Source: Chrysemys picta bellii (lineage: Eukaryota; Chordata; Testudines; Emydidae). From it: a stretch of 64,000 bases of DNA. The stretch lies in NCBI RefSeq assembly GCF_011386835.1, contig NC_088800.1:53039439-53103438 (forward strand). Reading direction: 5' to 3'. The translations under genes and the position numbers were made by a program. The notes under the pieces were generated by a model. That model searched no databases. It saw only the letters and a list, made by a program, of their open reading frames with translations, and was not told the origin of the DNA. Shown here piece by piece: positions 21,887 to 31,319 of the stretch; the stretch's first letter is position 1, and every line of letters begins with the position of its first letter.

Positions 21887-23495
21887 TCACTCCCTCTGGT
21901 TGGCCGCATCCACCACTAGGGAGTCCGGTGGGGGGTGCGTGTAAAGATATTCATAGCCCTTGGTTGGGACAAAATACCGCCTCTCAGTCTTTTTGGCTGT
22001 AGGGGCCAATGAGGCTGGAGTTTGCCACAAGGTGTGGGTTGTGTCCGCAATGGTTTTTATGAGGGGTAGGGCTACCCTAGATGAGCCTGATGGGGTCAGG
22101 ATATCAATTACGGGATTGGTGTCCACCTCGATCTGTTCCGTCTGTATCGAGAGGCTCTGGGCCGCTCGAGTAAGGAGCTGTTGGAGGAGTCTATTATCCT
22201 CTAAAGCCGGAGCAGCAGAAGTTCCCGCTACTGCCTCATCCGGAGATGAAGAGGAAGATGTCCCATGTAGCTGCCCTTCATCTACCACGTCTCCCTCTGT
22301 AAGGGCCTGCGGCACACGGTACTCAGGCTGCGTGGCCGGTGCGGGCTCAAGATGCGGCACCGCGGCTGGTACCGGGGTTGCCACCGAACGCCGAGGAGTG
22401 CTGGGCAGTGCCTGTGCTGAAGGGAGCAAAGTCCCTGTCGGTGCCGTTGTTTGAGCTGGGGGTGCCGTAATGCCTTGTGGAACACTCCTGTCAGATGGCG
22501 GTGCCGGTGGCGGTGGCATTAGCTGCGGTGCCGCAGACGCTGAGGAGACGGAAGTGGTTCGTGAGCGGGGCCCGTACGCCTGACCCACCGACTGATGGTA
22601 GGCCCATGGTGTCCAGAACGGCCACTGTGGAGGTGGTTGCCACTCCTGCTGCTGATGCCACTGTGGCGGGTACGGTTGGGCACTCCTACGCGAGGACGAT
22701 CTGCTCCTCGATCTGTTAGAACGGTAGGAGTCCGCCTCTGAGTCAGAAGTCTCTGGATATGAGGACAGTGGAGGAGCGGTACCCACTGTCGCCGGCAGGG
22801 GTGCTCGCGCCGGTGCCGCTAATGTGGCGCTGCGTGGAGAGTGCGGTGAGCGCATTGCCGGTTTACCCTTAGAGTGATACTGGGGCCCGGTGGCAGCCGG
22901 AGGTTCTCTGCACCGGTGCGGCGATGCCAGCACCGGAAGGCTCAAGAGGTCTGATGCGGCCTTGAACGCCTCCAGCATCGATGGGAGGCGGACCTCCTCC
23001 ATCATGTCCGGGGATCTATGCCGTTCCGGACTCGACCTTGCCCTCTCCGGGGCAGGAGTCAACGGGATGGCTGGATGGGTCTGCGGCACGGGTTGTCCCG
23101 TAACACTCGTGGACTGCGCCCGACCTTTAGAGTCCCGGTGGGGACATTGTTCGGACCGCGGCCTGTTCTTTTTAGCCGGCACCGGCGATGGAGAGCGGTG
23201 TCTTGTCGAAGACAATTTCTTATGCGCCGACTCTCTCCGGGGCCGGGGTCTTGGCCTCATGACCTATCTCCGGTGCCGGGGCACTGCGCACCGAGGATGA
23301 AGTGCTGGGTGCCGGCTCTGAAGGTCCGGGATCCGATTGTGGCCTCAGAGCCACCTCCATTAGGAGGACTTTAAGTCTCTGCTCTCTATCCTTGAGAGTC
23401 CTGGGGCGAAAAGCCCTGCAGATAGGACACCTGTCCCTTTGATGGGCCTCTCCGAGGCACCGTAAGCACGAAGAGTGCGGGTCACTTTTCGGCAT
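21887..23495 (-). pseudogene. Copy A gag-like region, N-terminal part
   Basis: The first frame (23220-23495) begins MPKSDPHSSCLRCLGEAHQR and continues RCPICRAF, a Cys-x2-Cys ... His ... Cys-x2-Cys arrangement that looks like a small zinc-binding knuckle, then a basic helix LKDREQRLKVLLME. A frame change leads into 21887-23260, a 457-residue frame of low-complexity Pro/Ser/Arg/Ala sequence (RSRSRSSSRRS, TAPTGTLLPSAQ). Such disordered, basic stretches are common in nucleic-acid-binding gag proteins. Function here is inferred from position. Confidence 0.65.
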
Positions 23496-23860
23496 AAACT
23501 TCCCGCAGTCCCGACAGAGTTTGGACCCTAGGGGCGGCGAAAAGTTGGGGAAAACTCCCCCAACTGAAACCTAACAATCTAACACTAACAACTAACTAAT
23601 GAACTATTTACAAGAACTATAGAACACTGCCACGATTGCTAAAGAGCAAGAGAAGTTCCAGCTAGCCGTCACCGGCGGTAAGAAGGAACTGAGGTGGTGG
23701 GGGGTCGGCTGGCCCCTATATACAGCGCCATGAAGGCGCCACTCCAGGGGGTGCCGGAGCCGACCCTACGGACGCTGCTATGGTAAAATCTTCCGGCTGG
23801 TGTGCACGCGGCGCGCACACACCTGCTTGGAATGGACATGAACAATCACTCGAAGAAGAA

Positions 23861-24642
23861 CTTGAGCTTCTTCACAAACTTGTTGAGTTCTCGCAGGTCT
23901 AGGATGGGTCTGAGCCCATCTTTGGCTTTTGGTATTAGGAAATACCAGGAACAAAAACCCTTGCCCTTTTGCTCTTGAGGAATCTTTTCCACTGCCCATA
24001 GCAAAAGGAGTGAGTGCACCTCCTGTATAAGGAGTTGCTCATGAGAGGGGTCCCTGTAGAGGGGAGCTGGAGCTCTCTGCCATGTTGGTCCAGAGAGTGG
24101 TGAGGGTTCGGACTCAACTGGACCCCAGAGGGGGCAGGGGTCAATGAGACCCTGGGAGGCAGAGGGGCTGAGGTGACGTGGCCGGGTTCGGGTCTCCCTG
24201 CCGAAGGCTCCTTGGGCTTGGAAGGGGGAGAGCGACCCCTCTCTGGCCTTTTCTTTTTCTGGGGCACCAGGGACTGAGACGGGTGCCTCACAGAAGATTG
24301 TCTATGGGTGGAGCTGTGGCAGTGCCGTAACTTCTTGTGGTACTTTCTTGGTACCGGCTCACGCATCGTCGGTGCCGGAGCACTGCGCACCAATGAGGAG
24401 GTGCTGGGCGTGGGTTCTGCCAACCCCGGGTCACATTGTGGCTGGAGTGCTGCCTCCATGAGAAGGATCTTGAGTCTTTGCTCCTGGTCTTTTAAGGTCC
24501 TAGAGGAAAACCCTTTGCAAATTCTGCTCCTCTCCTTCTGGTGGCTCTCCCCGAGACACCACAGACAGGAAGAGTGCGGGTCGCTCTTAGGCATAAATTT
24601 TCCATGGTCCTCGCAGAGTTTGAACCCTGGGGACCAGGGCAT
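23861..24642 (-). pseudogene. Copy B gag start fused by deletion to polymerase start
   Basis: 24642 down to about 24100 reads KFMPKSDPHSSCLWCLGE followed by SRICKGFSSRTLKDQEQRLK, the same zinc-knuckle gag N-terminus as copy A. From about 24060 the sequence becomes polymerase N-terminus (KGKGFCSWYFLIPKAKDGLR and LRELNKFVKK in another frame), without the roughly 2 kb of gag found in copy A. The polymerase is cut at 23861 by the insertion of stub 1, copy C and copy A. Confidence 0.75.
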
Positions 24643-25256
24643 ATCCTGGTGCCGGGGGAGCGTTGGTTGGGGGGAGGAACCCCAAAAGGAAACTTATGAC
24701 CTAACTACTAATACTAAACTAACACTAGTAACTACTGAGAACTAACTATAAACACTAAGAGTGGACACTGCCCAAACGTGCTTGCAAAGCAAGAGCAACA
24801 GGTTGTTCCAGCTAGCCATCACTGGTGGCAAGAAGGAACTGAGGGGGTGGTGGGTTGGCAAGGCTCTCTATTGAGTGCCTCCAGGGGGTGCCCAGGCCGA
24901 CCCGACGGATGCTGCTAAGGGAAAAGTTTTCTGGCACGCACGCACACACCTGATTGGAATGGACATGAACAAGCACCAGAAGAAGAACTATGAAGTGATG
25001 CAGTCATATATGGCAAATGAGGAGTATCTTCCGATGACACATTAATTGATTAAAAATAATCTTACAGTGATTTTTACAGTTAGGGACCGATCCAGCTCCC
25101 ATTGAAATCAATGGCAAAATTCATATTTAACTTTCACAATGGCACAATCTGGCTATTAGTATTCTCTGCTGCTAGGAAGAATGGGGCTTTAATGGGATTT
25201 TCCAGCACAAAGGAAACTCAGCTCTGAAAGCAACTGGAGGTGCCACTCATAGCAAA

Positions 25257-25461
25257 ATATCAGAGGGGTAGCCGTGTTAGTCTGAATCTGTAAAAAGCAA
25301 CAGGGGGTCCTGTGGCACCTTTGAGACTAACAGAAGTACTGGGAGCATAAGCTTTCGTGGGTAAGAACCTCACTTCTTCAGATGAAGTGAGGTTCTTACC
25401 CACGAAAGCTTATGCTCCCAGTACTTCTGTTAGTCTCAAAGGTGCCACAGGACCCTCTGTT
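25257..25461. mobile_element. PLE-type terminal piece forming a near-perfect palindrome
   Basis: After tatcagaggggtagccgtgt and tagtctgaatctg comes an inverted repeat with 78-base arms, 25299-25376 and 25384-25461, separated by 7 bases (ttcagat). I count one mismatch. Each arm contains agcataagctttcgtggg and tgtggcacctttgagacta, the phrases found at PLE ends at 5.9 and 8.0 kb. It is probably two PLE terminal copies head to head with nothing between them. Confidence 0.75.
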
Positions 25462-25919
25462 ACTCATAGCAAAAGAAGATGATGTCAGAAGATGGGGAAT
25501 CCTGGGTGCAGGCTAGCTGGCAAAAGGGTAACAAGCATGAGAAAACCACAAAGCAAAGTTCACCCAAGGGTGAAGCATGCTCATCGCTATAAAAAACATG
25601 ACTTCCCTTAGTGAGTGCAAGCTAATCCGAGGCCCATTTGGCTTTGTGTGGACTAATAAAATGGCACAGCACATGTCTCTGTTCCGCCAGCCTGGTCCAC
25701 CTCACAGAGCTGGATTCACCAGTGGCTATTTTGACCACTCTGCTGAGAAAGTCAGCATTGCTGACCATCTCTGGGATTCAGTCATGTCAAAATCAAAACC
25801 ATTGGGGTTGGAATCAGCCTAACCCATTGCAGCTACATTGTAGGATTTAGCAGGAGCACTAATGGATATGCCATTCAGGATCTGGGAAAGCATTATTCTA
25901 GTGACCCTCTGTCCCATAC
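25462..25919. other. Intronic sequence, nothing seen
   Basis: Unique-looking DNA 5' (in plus-strand terms) of the NDK-like exon. The open plus-strand frames at 25577-25850 have no supporting signals. Confidence 0.5.
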
Positions 25920-26074
25920 CTGACTTGTTGTCATGCTGAGCATGATGGCTCGCTTGGGAGAAAGTCGCAGCTGCCTGATTCCCTGCAGAGTAAAGCCTCT
26001 CTGAGTACAAGTTGAAATCACATCCCCGTATGCATGAGGAGGCACAGCAGGTGACACGACCAAAATGACATCCC
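25920..26074 (-). CDS. Internal exon of host gene, NDK-like N-terminal fold segment
   Basis: The exon has 155 bases. The acceptor is cttcactttgatccag and the donor AGTCAG followed by gtatgg. It enters in phase 1 and leaves in phase 0, matching the exon at 10978-11101. The peptide GDVILVVSPAVPPHAYGDVI followed by RGFTLQGIRQLRLSPKRAI follows the first half of the NDK fold. The expected features are a first strand ending in a Pro residue, a Gly before a helix, the GFxLxGxRxLxLS strand, then the next helix. The Lys that normally contacts phosphate after the first strand is replaced by Ser (VVSPAV instead of IKPD). A second acceptor inside the exon (cttgtactcag before AGAGGC) would also be in frame and would skip the first strand. 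Confidence 0.72.
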
Positions 26075-26585
26075 CTGGATCAAAGTGAAGATGAGAAGGG
26101 CATCAAGTTATTTTCGTGGAAGCTGTTCCATCTCTGCAGGAAGCCTCATGAAATTGGCCAGCCCCAATTTCCAGACCAACCCAGATGGTGACACTACATT
26201 CTGCAGTCAACATTAACCCTTATTTGGCCCATCACACCCACATATAGCTGTGGGCAGGATTCACACCATCAAAGATCTTCTTTAAAAAAACAATTATTCT
26301 AGAAAGTTTGGCTCAGGTCTATCTAGTAATCTGTGAATTCCTTCTCCATTTGCTGTACAGCTGGGTTTACTGAGGTATGGTTAGAGTGAGTCAGTGGTTC
26401 ACCTTGGATTAGAATCCCAGACCTCTGTCCTCCTAGCCCTTTGCTGTAATCATGAAACAACCTGGCCTCTGTAACAGGCCAGGAGGAGGCTCTAGACAGG
26501 TTTTCTCTATATCGACCTGCTAATGTGCCCTGACTATGGAGGAATCATGGGTGAGAATGTAGTTTTGTCTTCATATCCCAGTTAC
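26075..26585. other. Intron, nothing seen
   Basis: A short intron between two host exons whose phases do not match directly (see findings). No microexon with clear splice sites was recognised. Confidence 0.45.
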
Positions 26586-26755
26586 TGCCTGGCTTTTCTG
26601 CTGAGATTGCCAACAAGAAATGGCAATTGTGGTTCTAGATTTTGTGACATGAACATTTCCCCCCGAGGAGCTGGACTGAGACCCAGCATTTGTTAGCCTT
26701 TGAACAGTCATCCGCTGGTATTTTAGTTCACCACTGGAGTCCACCAGATTTGCAC
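26586..26755 (-). CDS. Probable internal exon of host gene (Ser-rich linker)
   Basis: The acceptor is gccttctgcttccaaggtacag. The donor is GCCAGGCA followed by gtaact, with A rather than G at the last exon base. It enters in phase 1, matching the end of 31213-31319, and is open only in that frame. The peptide has LKYQRMTVQRLTNAGSQSSS, then a short Gly/Ser run and TKSRTTIAISCWQSQQK. It ends in phase 0, while the next exon found needs phase 1, so either the donor is misplaced or a small exon lies between. I see no family resemblance. Confidence 0.5.
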
Positions 26756-27150
26756 CTGTACCTTGGAAGCAGAAGGCTCTGTATCCCATTGCGAGTCCCT
26801 TTGGTTTTCCAATAGCCTTACCAATACTGTGAATCTAAGTGTTCCAAAACAAATCAACACCAAGAGAGAAAGAAACAATAAGCTTGAAATGACAGCTGGA
26901 AGAAATGGGGTGGTTTGCAGTGCACTTTGCAAAGTCTCAGTAAGGGTTAGTTCGTAGGATCAAAGCTAGTTTGGAGCTACTGTTGGGCCTGTTGTATCTG
27001 AACTGCCAAATTTCAGGGACGTGGGCAGTCCTGATAAGCTTCTGGCCGACGTCTAGTTAAAACAGTACCCTTTTTCATAAATAACCCCTATTTTGGAATG
27101 AATATAGGACTGAAATTAACAAGCATATCTGCTATGGTTCAATATAGCCT

Positions 27151-27236
27151 GGACCTGAAGAAGTGATCTGTGTAGCTCGAAAGCTTGTCTCTCTCACCAA
27201 TAAAAGATATTACCTCACCCACCTTGTCTCTCTCAG
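27151..27236 (+). mobile_element. PLE-like terminal fragment
   Basis: Reads ctgaagaagtgatctgtgta, then gctcgaaagcttgtctctct and caccaataaaagatattacc. The CTGAAGA ... GAAAGCTT order (27155-27161 and 27179-27182) is the same as in the other PLE termini here, so a decayed hammerhead-like core is included. Confidence 0.5.
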
Positions 27237-27290
27237 TTAATGTGACTGGCAGCTGCAATTGATGGTTGCACTGTCCATTCTGTATGGGGG

Positions 27291-27740
27291 TGTGACGGGG
27301 TGGTCTGCCCCTTAAAGGTGGTAGTACCTAGTGGTCAGCCCACTCCACCAAATGGAATGGCCCTTTAAGGGTTTAAAAGGTCCGATATAAGGATCAAAGG
27401 GGATATGGAGAGAGAAGAAGAATGAATGGTGCGAAGACCCTACAGCTGGCTAAATTACAAGGAGGGCTAGGCTTCTGCTATGTGGAGAGGGGAAGTGATT
27501 GTTTGAAGCACAACCCTGGCTCCAGGAAGAGGGCTGGGTTGTCTTTTGAATGAGGACAAAGAACTGACCAGGACTCTGCTAGGCCTCAGAGAAGGTGACC
27601 TGGGGCAACTAACAAAGTATGTCACCCGCTGTAGAAACTGTAATAAATTAGACCCTACGAAGGGGGAGCATGTTCCTGAGCAGGGATTCTTCTACCTTCC
27701 CACCACCCCAAACTCGCTCCTCACCCGAGTGGTCAACTAG
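27291..27740 (+). repeat. LTR-like block (5' end TGTGACGGGG)
   Basis: It begins tgtgacggggtggtctgccc, a start shared in style with the proven solo LTR at 53268 (TGTGACAGGG). An AATAAA lies at about 27640. The 3' border and target duplication could not be found, so the end is a guess. Confidence 0.35.
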
Positions 27741-30700
27741 TTACAGCAATGTTGCCAATTTAGTCATGTTCCAACTAGATCTAGATGTTTTAAAAAATTT
27801 CTAATTGGAAAACAATTCCATTTAGTTGTTGGTTGGAAATCTGAATTGAAATGGAAATATTACTATACACTTTAAAAGCAGATATATGATCAAATACTTG
27901 TACCTGAAAAAACATAATAGGCTTGAAAAGTCTGAGCAAAGATGAGCTTCCTCACACAGCTGTGTTTGTTCTGACAATATCGGCACGTTCATTTCGGCGA
28001 TGTTGGCGATGTTAGCCAACCTAATAGTTTCAAATGATGATTTATAAACAACAATAAATCATCAGAAATTCAAATGCTGGTGTTTATTGGTGTTTTCTGA
28101 TGTTAAAATGTGGGGCCAAGAGGTAGCACCGAATCACCTTGCTGATGAAAACATATAAAAATTTAGCCTTTGCCCTCACAGTCTCACCCCTCGGCCCTCA
28201 ACCCCCTGTAAATTCGAACATTCCCTCTAATTTCAGCTCCTGGGGAAAGCACTGTTCCTGAGCCAGCCTAAGGCTAGTAGTGGATTGAAAGAACCAGAGG
28301 GAAGGTGTGGAGTCCAGTGGCTGAGCCTCAAGGGATGTGCTGGAGAGGATAACCCCTTGACAGGGTGTGACTAGCTTATTCCAAGGCAGGCTTCCAGAGA
28401 GCTCAGTGAGGGAGCACAGTGGCTCCTCTCTCCAATACTCCTGCATGCTGTCCCCTCCCAGAGAATATCTTCAGCTTCTCTTCCAGAAGGCATGATGCAC
28501 CACCCATCCGTTTGAAGAGCAAAGGTTGGGTGCAACTTCCTGAGCCCAACAACCACAGATGGAACCACAGCGGGGGGGCAGCTCAGCAGCCCACATTGCA
28601 CGTGAATCATCAGTGGCCATAAAAAAATAGGGAAACAGGAAATCTGGCTCAGTCCATCAGCAACAATCACCACCTGCCATCATCCCCACCCCCGAACGTA
28701 CAGAGTGGAAGGGTGTCTGCCAGAGGAACTTGCTCAGATGCTAGCGTTAACATACATACTTACATTGAATGCATTTAAAAGGTAGGCCTCATCTTTTCTT
28801 GACTTTTATCTTCCTTCCTCTCATTCTCTCCCTCACTTTCCCTTCCTCTCTCATCTTTCTGGCTCCTGTTTCCATTCTCCCCTCCAATCCACTTTTCTTT
28901 GGCAAATTAATTTCCAATTCCTCTTTTCTATGCCAGAGCATCCTCCTCCTCCCCTGTCCTTACTGTCTTCTCACTGCTGGTTGGAGGGCTCCTATACCCC
29001 TCAGTTCCTCCCTGCAGGGCTATCCTTATTCCCAGGGAGCAGAGGTAGGTCAGCAGTGCTCTGGTAGCACAATCTCAAAACCACTCCTCCTTTGGAGAGG
29101 GCAGAAAGATTTGCTGTCCCTGACCCCACAAGAGGAGGCCACGGGGCCAATGGCTCATCTACCTCACACACTCTCCTCCTGAGCATATATTTCCCAGGAA
29201 GATGGGCTCTCTCTGTTCGCACTTCCTATATACTGTCACTCCTCTATAGGGCTGCTGGAGCAAGTTCTCAGCCAGCTCTTTAGGGGGAATACAGAAATTG
29301 GGAGCCTACACCTGCAAAGAGGAGAGGGGAACGTGGGAAGGGAGAGGAGCAATGCCAGAGCCAGTTAATAGTAGCTGCTCCCTTTGCATCTTTCCAGATG
29401 ACTGTTTGACCACCTAGTCCCTGGCCCTAGAAAGGCCAGGACCATGCATGTGGGGTTGTTTGAACCATTTAACTGCACTACCTATGTGATTATACCCCAG
29501 GCTGTGAAGAGGACAGGCAGATGGTCTGTAGCTAGGTAGACATGCAATTCAAGGACACTATTAACCCCCATAGAACTGTTCCTTCACTAAGTAAGCCCCA
29601 AGAATAAAAGGTTTCCTGTTTTAGAGTCCCTCAGGCATGGTCTAGGAGACCTGTTGTGACAATTGGACCTACAAAGTGTATCCCTATGAGCTCAAATGTA
29701 AAAAGTATGTGAAAGTTCATAAGATGTTACAATAACCATGAAAAATAGATCAAGTTGTTTACAACCCTGAATGTTGTAACAAGTGCAAGAGAACCAGACA
29801 AAGAAGCTGGATTAGACTAAACCAAAAAGTCCATGTTGATATAATCCAAGGACTGTTGAAATTATGCCTTGTAAAAATAGAAGATGTGGACCCAGAAGTT
29901 AATAGACCAAAATTGGTGTAATGGATATTAGGCTTAATGGGTGGATAAAATAATGAGGGGGATGAATTATGATGCCTACTTTCCCCCTTTGTGGGTTTTT
30001 TAAAAAGTGATTTTGAAAGAAGACATGTTCACATCAGTTCAGTTCATCTCTCCCTCTCATATCCCATCCCACTTTGCATCCCAGCTCATCCCCAAAAGTG
30101 CCAGCACTTCAATTCATCTTGGCTCATCTAAAGGATTTTCTTCCTGAGAGGAAGGCCGGCTGGCCATAGTGCTGTTCAAGGAACTTTGTTTTCAAGCATG
30201 TAAGATCCTGCATTGTTTTCCCTTCCCTTGTGCTATTTTCTGCTCCCCTCCCCCTTTCTTTCCTTCTATCCTATCTCTCACTCTCTTGGCTTTTCATCAA
30301 ATCCTGAAGTCAACTATGCTGTATTCTTCCAAGCCTGCCTTGTCTAAGAATAAAAGATCCGATTAGATGACATCGCTGACTACATTGTAAACCAGGATCC
30401 AAGCATCAGGTGTTGTGGTCGACTTGCCAGCCAAAACCATCCACTCGTAACTAACCAGTAGTCCAGTGTTCGTTCCAAAAACACCAACTGGAGCTATATC
30501 TCACCCATCTTTTCTATTCTGTTTCTCCTCCACCATGGGTCTGTCTGCTAGTTAAGACCAGGAAAAGTAAATGACCTGGACACCTCAGGACTGAGAGTAA
30601 AAAAAACCCTCTTGTTTTTACCAAAGAAAGGCTGTTCTGAAAATAAGAGACACTGATATTTTGCCTCCAAAAGGAGAAAGGATTTAAAGGTTTTGACTAA

Positions 30701-31212
30701 GTTTGTTTTGCATAATCATTCAACCAAAGTTCCAATCTAAATGCCTGTTTCGATATCTTGTTCTTTCTAATCAATCAATAATTTTTTAATTTGAATGAAC
30801 ACTTTTGGGTGTTTGCCAAGTAACCAAGTAAAACCAAGGCCTATGTTTAAAATAACCTGAACCTTCCTATCATTGTTTAATGTTGGACAGTGAAAGAGTT
30901 TATAAACACTTTAACTCTTTAGGCCTTGAGATCAATATCCGTACAACAGCTACTAATAGCTACTCACATGGAGCGGACAGGGAAGGCCATGACATTCTAC
31001 TGTTGCTTCACATTGGGCAAGAAGCACCACATGTTTCACAAACTAATTCCTGACTCTTGTCCCCCTGGCCAGGACCCGGCATTGAGGAGTGTAATGGGAG
31101 CAGGACCACATGAACATGTGGGGCAGGAGTAAGATAACCAATAACACCCTCTGCTATAGTGAAGGAGCCTGGAACACATCTGAAACCTCAAGGTTTGCTC
31201 CTTAGAAATGAC

Positions 31213-31319
31213 CTTTGGTGGTAGAGACCAGTGTTGCAGGAGGTCTGGACAGTGCCATGTCCTGGAGATCAGCCCTCTCTTGGTCAGCATTTGCTCTATT
31301 AGATGAAGGACTCTGAGGT
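31213..31319 (-). CDS. Internal exon of host gene (linker)
   Basis: The exon has 107 bases. The acceptor ttctgttgtttttccttag is excellent; the donor ACCAAAG followed by gtcatt is unusual. It enters in phase 2, completing an Arg codon from 33165-33480, and leaves in phase 1. In that frame it is fully open with a polar, probably disordered peptide: PQSPSSNRANADQERADLQD followed by MALSRPPATLVSTTK. Read-through past the donor meets a stop within three codons, so a splice there is required. Confidence 0.62.

Larger units (their letters stand above)
18211..23860 (-). mobile_element. DIRS-like retrotransposon copy A, nearly complete
   Basis: A 5.65-kb element. The left end (from 18214: ttcttcttcgagtgattgtt, then catgtccattccaagcaggtg) and the right end (about 23820-23860) are exact reverse complements over at least 41 bp. 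Read on the minus strand it has a leader with a TATA-like box (tatataggggcc, about 23716), a gag-like region, reverse transcriptase with RNase H, and a tyrosine recombinase. That is the standard DIRS order. Frames are long but broken in a few places. High CpG content and identical ends mark it as the youngest large element here. Confidence 0.88.
14755..24987 (-). mobile_element. DIRS-like retrotransposon copy B, older, split by a 6.5-kb insertion
   Basis: Its terminal inverted repeats are ttcttcgagtgcttgttcat on the left (from 14764) and the complementary form at 24943-24987. They differ from each other at several positions. Read on the minus strand it carries a gag-like frame, then reverse transcriptase, RNase H and tyrosine recombinase. 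The polymerase frame stops at 17374 and picks up again at 23861, so 17375-23860 is a later insertion. A large part of the gag is deleted (gag frame runs into polymerase near 24060). Stops and frameshifts throughout mark it as the older of the two long copies. DIRS elements integrate by recombinase and leave no target duplication; none is seen. Confidence 0.85.
26756..31212. other. Long intron with old repeat remnants
   Basis: No exon is supported. It contains a PLE-like tail (27151-27236), an LTR-like start (27291) and a possible LTR-type repeat starting at TGTGACAATTGG (29655). A pyrimidine-rich plus-strand stretch lies at 28790-28990, and the open frame over it is not coding-like. Confidence 0.45.

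Noticed and set aside
21960..22454. Plus-strand open frame of 164 codons (also 22890-23374)
   Set aside because: These are antisense shadows of the GC-rich, low-complexity gag region of DIRS copy A. No independent gene signals.
28769..29182. 137-codon plus-strand frame with many Leu, Ser and Pro
   Set aside because: The sequence is pyrimidine-rich (ctctcc runs) and lacks splice sites or protein-like motifs.
29655..30900. Possible LTR starting TGTGACAATTGG
   Set aside because: The start resembles an LTR, but no CA end with a matching 4-6-bp duplication was found, so it was not listed as an element.
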